64,000 bases of DNA. Source: Bacteroidota bacterium. GTDB lineage: Bacteria > Bacteroidota > Bacteroidia > Chitinophagales > Chitinophagaceae. The stretch spans positions 62,001 to 126,000 of the forward strand of contig JAEYWX010000029.1 in assembly GCA_023428755.1 (NCBI GenBank). Reading direction: 5' to 3'. Numbering within the stretch: position 1 is the stretch's first letter; every line of letters starts with the position of its first letter. This document shows, piece after piece, positions 62,031-64,000 of the stretch. The notes under the pieces are model-generated. The model was given only the letters and a program-made list of their open reading frames with translations, searched no databases and was not told where the DNA came from. A program made the position numbers and the translations under genes.

Positions 62031-62642
62031 ATGAATCAAAAAGCAACATACGAATTAACCATTACCGAAAAGCTGGAACAGCTGACGGCACCCGATATGG
62101 TGGATGCTATCTGGGCACATATCGAAGCACAGCTCGATATGGATCTGCCGACAGATGATGGTCCAGCAAATCCACCTGCACCAAAGAGTGGCCCCGGTAA
62201 ATGGCTCAACCGTGGATTTATCATTGCTGCTGTTGCTATTGTACTCATTTATTTTTTCAATAACCGTAAACAGACAATTACTTCTAACGATCAACCAACG
62301 ATTCCTGCACCGGTAACTACACCCAACAACAACGATAACCCTGTGCGGAATAATTCGCCGGGTACAACTACTACCATAGCACCTGTAAACAATACCATTG
62401 TTCCGGCAAACTCATCTCCAGGTTTGCCTGTTGACAGTAACAGCATTGCGCCTGTAACATTACCCGTGCAGCAACCCGACAGCAATAAAGTAACTACCAA
62501 TGCTGCACCTGTGTTTACACCGCCGGTTGTGTCGCCGCCAAAAACCAATGCTCCTGATAGTACAAAGAAGGGCAGAGGTGTAAAGGGGATTACCGATGCT
62601 GATTATAAAATTGTACCGAAGAAGGATAGTAGTAAGAATTGA
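62031..62642 (+). CDS. Anti-sigma-like membrane protein with Pro/Thr/Asn-rich tail
   Basis: 203 residues. A short acidic N-terminal helix region (about 1-45, ELTITEKLEQLTAPDMVDAIWAHIEAQL region) could bind the sigma factor. One membrane helix follows (about 64-82, FIIAAVAIVLIYFF). The rest is a low-complexity periplasmic tail rich in Pro, Thr, Asn and Val, with a lysine-rich end. It begins three bases after the ECF sigma stop, probably coupled. The sequence lacks a classic zinc-binding anti-sigma motif, so the role is inferred from position and layout. Confidence 0.8.
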   Translation: MNQKATYELTITEKLEQLTAPDMVDAIWAHIEAQLDMDLPTDDGPANPPAPKSGPGKWLNRGFIIAAVAIVLIYFFNNRKQTITSNDQPTIPAPVTTPNNNDNPVRNNSPGTTTTIAPVNNTIVPANSSPGLPVDSNSIAPVTLPVQQPDSNKVTTNAAPVFTPPVVSPPKTNAPDSTKKGRGVKGITDADYKIVPKKDSSKN

Positions 62643-62649
62643 TATTGAG

Positions 62650-62813
62650 CAGATTCTTCGTTCCTCAGGATGACAGGAAGGATGGGCTTTGTACTATAAA
62701 TCAGTTGTTGTATGCCGTTCAATATAGTTGTCTTTCCGACGAAGGAGGAATCTGTTGGGCTTGTGTTACTTTGTGTTGTATTCAAACAGGTGAACACCAA
62801 CAAAGGCAAGAAA
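62650..62813 (+). repeat. Dispersed mosaic repeat, copy B
   Basis: Shortest and cleanest of three copies, running from CAGATTCTTCGTTCCTCAGG to ACACCAACAAAGGCAAGAAA. It lies between the anti-sigma-like gene and the SUKH gene, which starts 34 bases after it. Confidence 0.8.
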
Positions 62814-62846
62814 ATTATACCGGAAAAATATATAAACGGAATTAAA

Positions 62847-63287
62847 ATGAAGCAGTTAATAACTTTGGTAGCTGGATGTGAACTGACGTCTCCGATATTA
62901 GATAAAATATTAAGAGAGTTAAATTTTTCTTTACCAGATGATGTATTTGAGTTCTATCTCCGAAATAATTCGCAAGAGTATATTGAAAAAAACTATAGTG
63001 AAGAACTCAAAGTAAGAGGTTGGTTTTGCTTTAGCACCCCATATTGTAAATGTGAATTCTTAAATTCTGATTTTCAAAAAACATATCTACATTCAAGAGA
63101 GTTTCTGCCCGATGGGTTAGTCCCATTTGCATACAACTATATGGACGATTACTATTTGTTATCATTGAGATCCATTGATTACGGGGCTATTTATTTTTAT
63201 AGAACAGACATGTACTTTGAAGAAAATGGAGCTATGGTATTGATAGCAAATAACTTTTCTCAGTTTGTTAATGAATTGAAAGAATAA
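62847..63287 (+). CDS. SMI1/KNR4 (SUKH) family protein, immunity-like
   Basis: 146 residues from the ATG at 62847, preceded by an A-rich stretch. The SUKH pattern is visible: an early helix with LPDDVFEFYLRNNS, a central YMDDYYLLSLRSIDYGAIYFY strand pair, and the end IANNFSQFVNELKE. SUKH proteins act mostly as immunity proteins against polymorphic toxins, but others have cellular roles. No toxin gene is next to it, so it is an orphan in this window. AT-rich compared with the sigma factor gene upstream. It follows copy B of the mosaic repeat. Confidence 0.82.
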   Translation: MKQLITLVAGCELTSPILDKILRELNFSLPDDVFEFYLRNNSQEYIEKNYSEELKVRGWFCFSTPYCKCEFLNSDFQKTYLHSREFLPDGLVPFAYNYMDDYYLLSLRSIDYGAIYFYRTDMYFEENGAMVLIANNFSQFVNELKE

Positions 63288-63309
63288 GTGAAGATGTTTT
63301 TGCCTTTGT

Positions 63310-63319
63310 CCCCCCCCCC
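63310..63319 (+). repeat. Homopolymeric tract of ten C
   Basis: Ten consecutive C, 22 bases after the SUKH stop. Such tracts are prone to length change during replication or to sequencing error. Confidence 0.85.
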
Positions 63320-63360
63320 ATCTGTTCCAAGTATACGCACTTCAACCTTTGGGAACAGAT
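63320..63360. repeat. Hairpin at the left edge of repeat copy C
   Basis: ATCTGTTCC (63320-63328) pairs perfectly with GGAACAGAT (63352-63360) across a 23-nt loop. The right arm overlaps the start of copy C. Confidence 0.55.
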
Positions 63361-63541
63361 CCTTCGTTCCTCAGGATGACAGCAAGGTTGGACTTAGCCA
63401 AAAAGATGAACTGTTGTACAAAGCTCAACAAAGCTGTCTTTCCGACGAAGTGCCTGTCACGCTTTGCGGGAAGGAATCTGCAGGGCTTTCGTTACTTTGT
63501 GCGTTATTCAAGAATGGAAATACCAACAAAGGCAAAAAGAA
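63356..63541 (+). repeat. Dispersed mosaic repeat, copy C
   Basis: Third copy, from CAGATCCTTCGTTCCTCAGG to TACCAACAAAGGCAAAAAGA. It has its own inserted piece (TGCCTGTCACGCTTTGCGGG) after GACGAAG. The following gene starts 10 bases after the repeat ends. Confidence 0.8.
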
Positions 63542-63550
63542 AGATTATGT

Positions 63551-63937
63551 ATGCTTAAAATTATTCCTGAAAATGAATTAGAAATGGCCGTTTCAAATTG
63601 TGACTTTTCGATACTTAAAGTATACCAGTATGACTTTGATTTAATTAATGTAAATCAAAGTTATTCTGGAGCACTCAAAAAGTATCTTTTATTGACACAC
63701 CGAGAAGTATTCACTGATGTTACCGGATTTCTTTCTGAGTATTCTGAAGGTGATGTTGCAGTAAACCAATATCTATGGTTTAAGTTATTTTCTCAACTTT
63801 ATTTTGGTAAAAATGGATATGATGCAGGTATCAATCAAATACTAATTCAACTACTCGAACAAATTGGTAATACGAACCCGAATTTTAATTGGAATCTGAT
63901 ACAGGAAATTGAAGAAATAGCAAGTAGATACTTGTAA
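63551..63937 (+). CDS. Unknown small cytosolic protein, AT-rich
   Basis: 128 residues from the ATG at 63551. A longer frame from 63464 would start inside the repeat and is unlikely. No signal or membrane segment. Mostly helical, with LLTHREVFTDVTGFLSEYSEG and LIQEIEEIASRYL. No family recognised. Like the SUKH gene it is AT-rich, small and directly downstream of a mosaic-repeat copy, so a similar immunity or cargo role is possible but unproven. Confidence 0.65.
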   Translation: MLKIIPENELEMAVSNCDFSILKVYQYDFDLINVNQSYSGALKKYLLLTHREVFTDVTGFLSEYSEGDVAVNQYLWFKLFSQLYFGKNGYDAGINQILIQLLEQIGNTNPNFNWNLIQEIEEIASRYL

Positions 63938-63956
63938 CAGACCGCCCTCGTTGTGT

Positions 63957-63978
63957 ATACTGAGCCTGTCGAAGTATC
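63957..63978. repeat. Dispersed repeat of the CTTCGACAGGCTCAG type
   Basis: On the minus strand it reads ATACTTCGACAGGCTCAGTA, a common short palindromic intergenic repeat. A related form lies at 13559-13579. Confidence 0.5.
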
Positions 63979-64000
63979 ACCAACAACAAATGCACCCCAG

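Noticed and set aside
62712..62846. Longer N-terminus of the SUKH protein
   Set aside because: The extra residues are translation of repeat copy B. The ATG at 62847 begins the conserved domain.
57894..63541. CRISPR array as an explanation of the repeats
   Set aside because: Only three long, unevenly spaced, mosaic copies exist, with genes between them. There are no regular spacers and no cas genes.
63464..63550. Longer N-terminus of the 128-residue protein
   Set aside because: It falls inside repeat copy C. The same kind of peptide can be read from copies A and B, so it is not protein-specific.

Overview
The window looks like the chromosome of a member of the Bacteroidota, most likely family Chitinophagaceae. 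Several things point that way. There are -7 boxes of the TAnnTTTG type upstream of several genes. The gene families are typical of the group: an HU-like/SPOR protein, DUF6702 and DUF2279 proteins, a Nudix-type AraR and lipoprotein-rich clusters. Start codons often sit close to the predicted promoter. Base composition is moderate, and no phage, insertion sequence, CRISPR array, rRNA or tRNA was recognised.

Layout. Bases 1-7764 are housekeeping: the 3' part of groEL, a small LRR protein with an NhaA antiporter, a SPOR protein with a YhhN protein, an FKBP isomerase and serine deaminase. Bases 7899-12396 are a three-gene type I secretion-like set (ABC, HlyD, TolC) whose ATPase is strikingly degenerate. 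Bases 12583-20389 hold an esterase, an M1 peptidase, a HupE-like protein, small membrane proteins and a phosphosugar mutase. Bases 20487-27601 are a galactan-degrading cluster: a GH53 lipoprotein, a GH2-GH53 fusion enzyme and a GH95 enzyme, without SusC/SusD. Bases 27833-40060 are an NtrY/NtrC-like two-component pair divergent from a seven-gene efflux operon (adaptor, 56-residue secreted peptide, two ATPases, two MacB-like permeases, TolC). Between them lie two 19-bp direct repeats and a sigma-54-like -24 element. Bases 40335-51720 are the L-arabinose locus: AraR, two GH51 enzymes, mutarotase, araB, araD, araA and a sodium/sugar symporter. It is followed by a HAD hydrolase, a pirin, a GH29 enzyme and a large FAD/Fe-S oxidoreductase.

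The last 6 kb (57.8-64 kb) is an accessory zone. Three AT-rich genes (one a SUKH-type immunity-like protein) each border a copy of a mosaic repeat about 165-220 bp long. Between them lies a lipoprotein, lipoprotein, ECF sigma, anti-sigma-like cluster whose leader can fold as two mutually exclusive hairpins, one of them an intrinsic terminator.

How the parts fit: extracellular or periplasmic GH53, GH2, GH51, GH95 and GH29 enzymes would strip arabinose-decorated galactan and fucosylated side chains. Arabinose would be imported by the symporter, and AraA, AraB and AraD would feed xylulose 5-phosphate to central metabolism under AraR control. A second theme is short, low-complexity dispersed repeats between genes. 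In two places they appear inside reading frames: the signal peptide of a DUF6702 protein and a linker of the FAD/Fe-S oxidoreductase.
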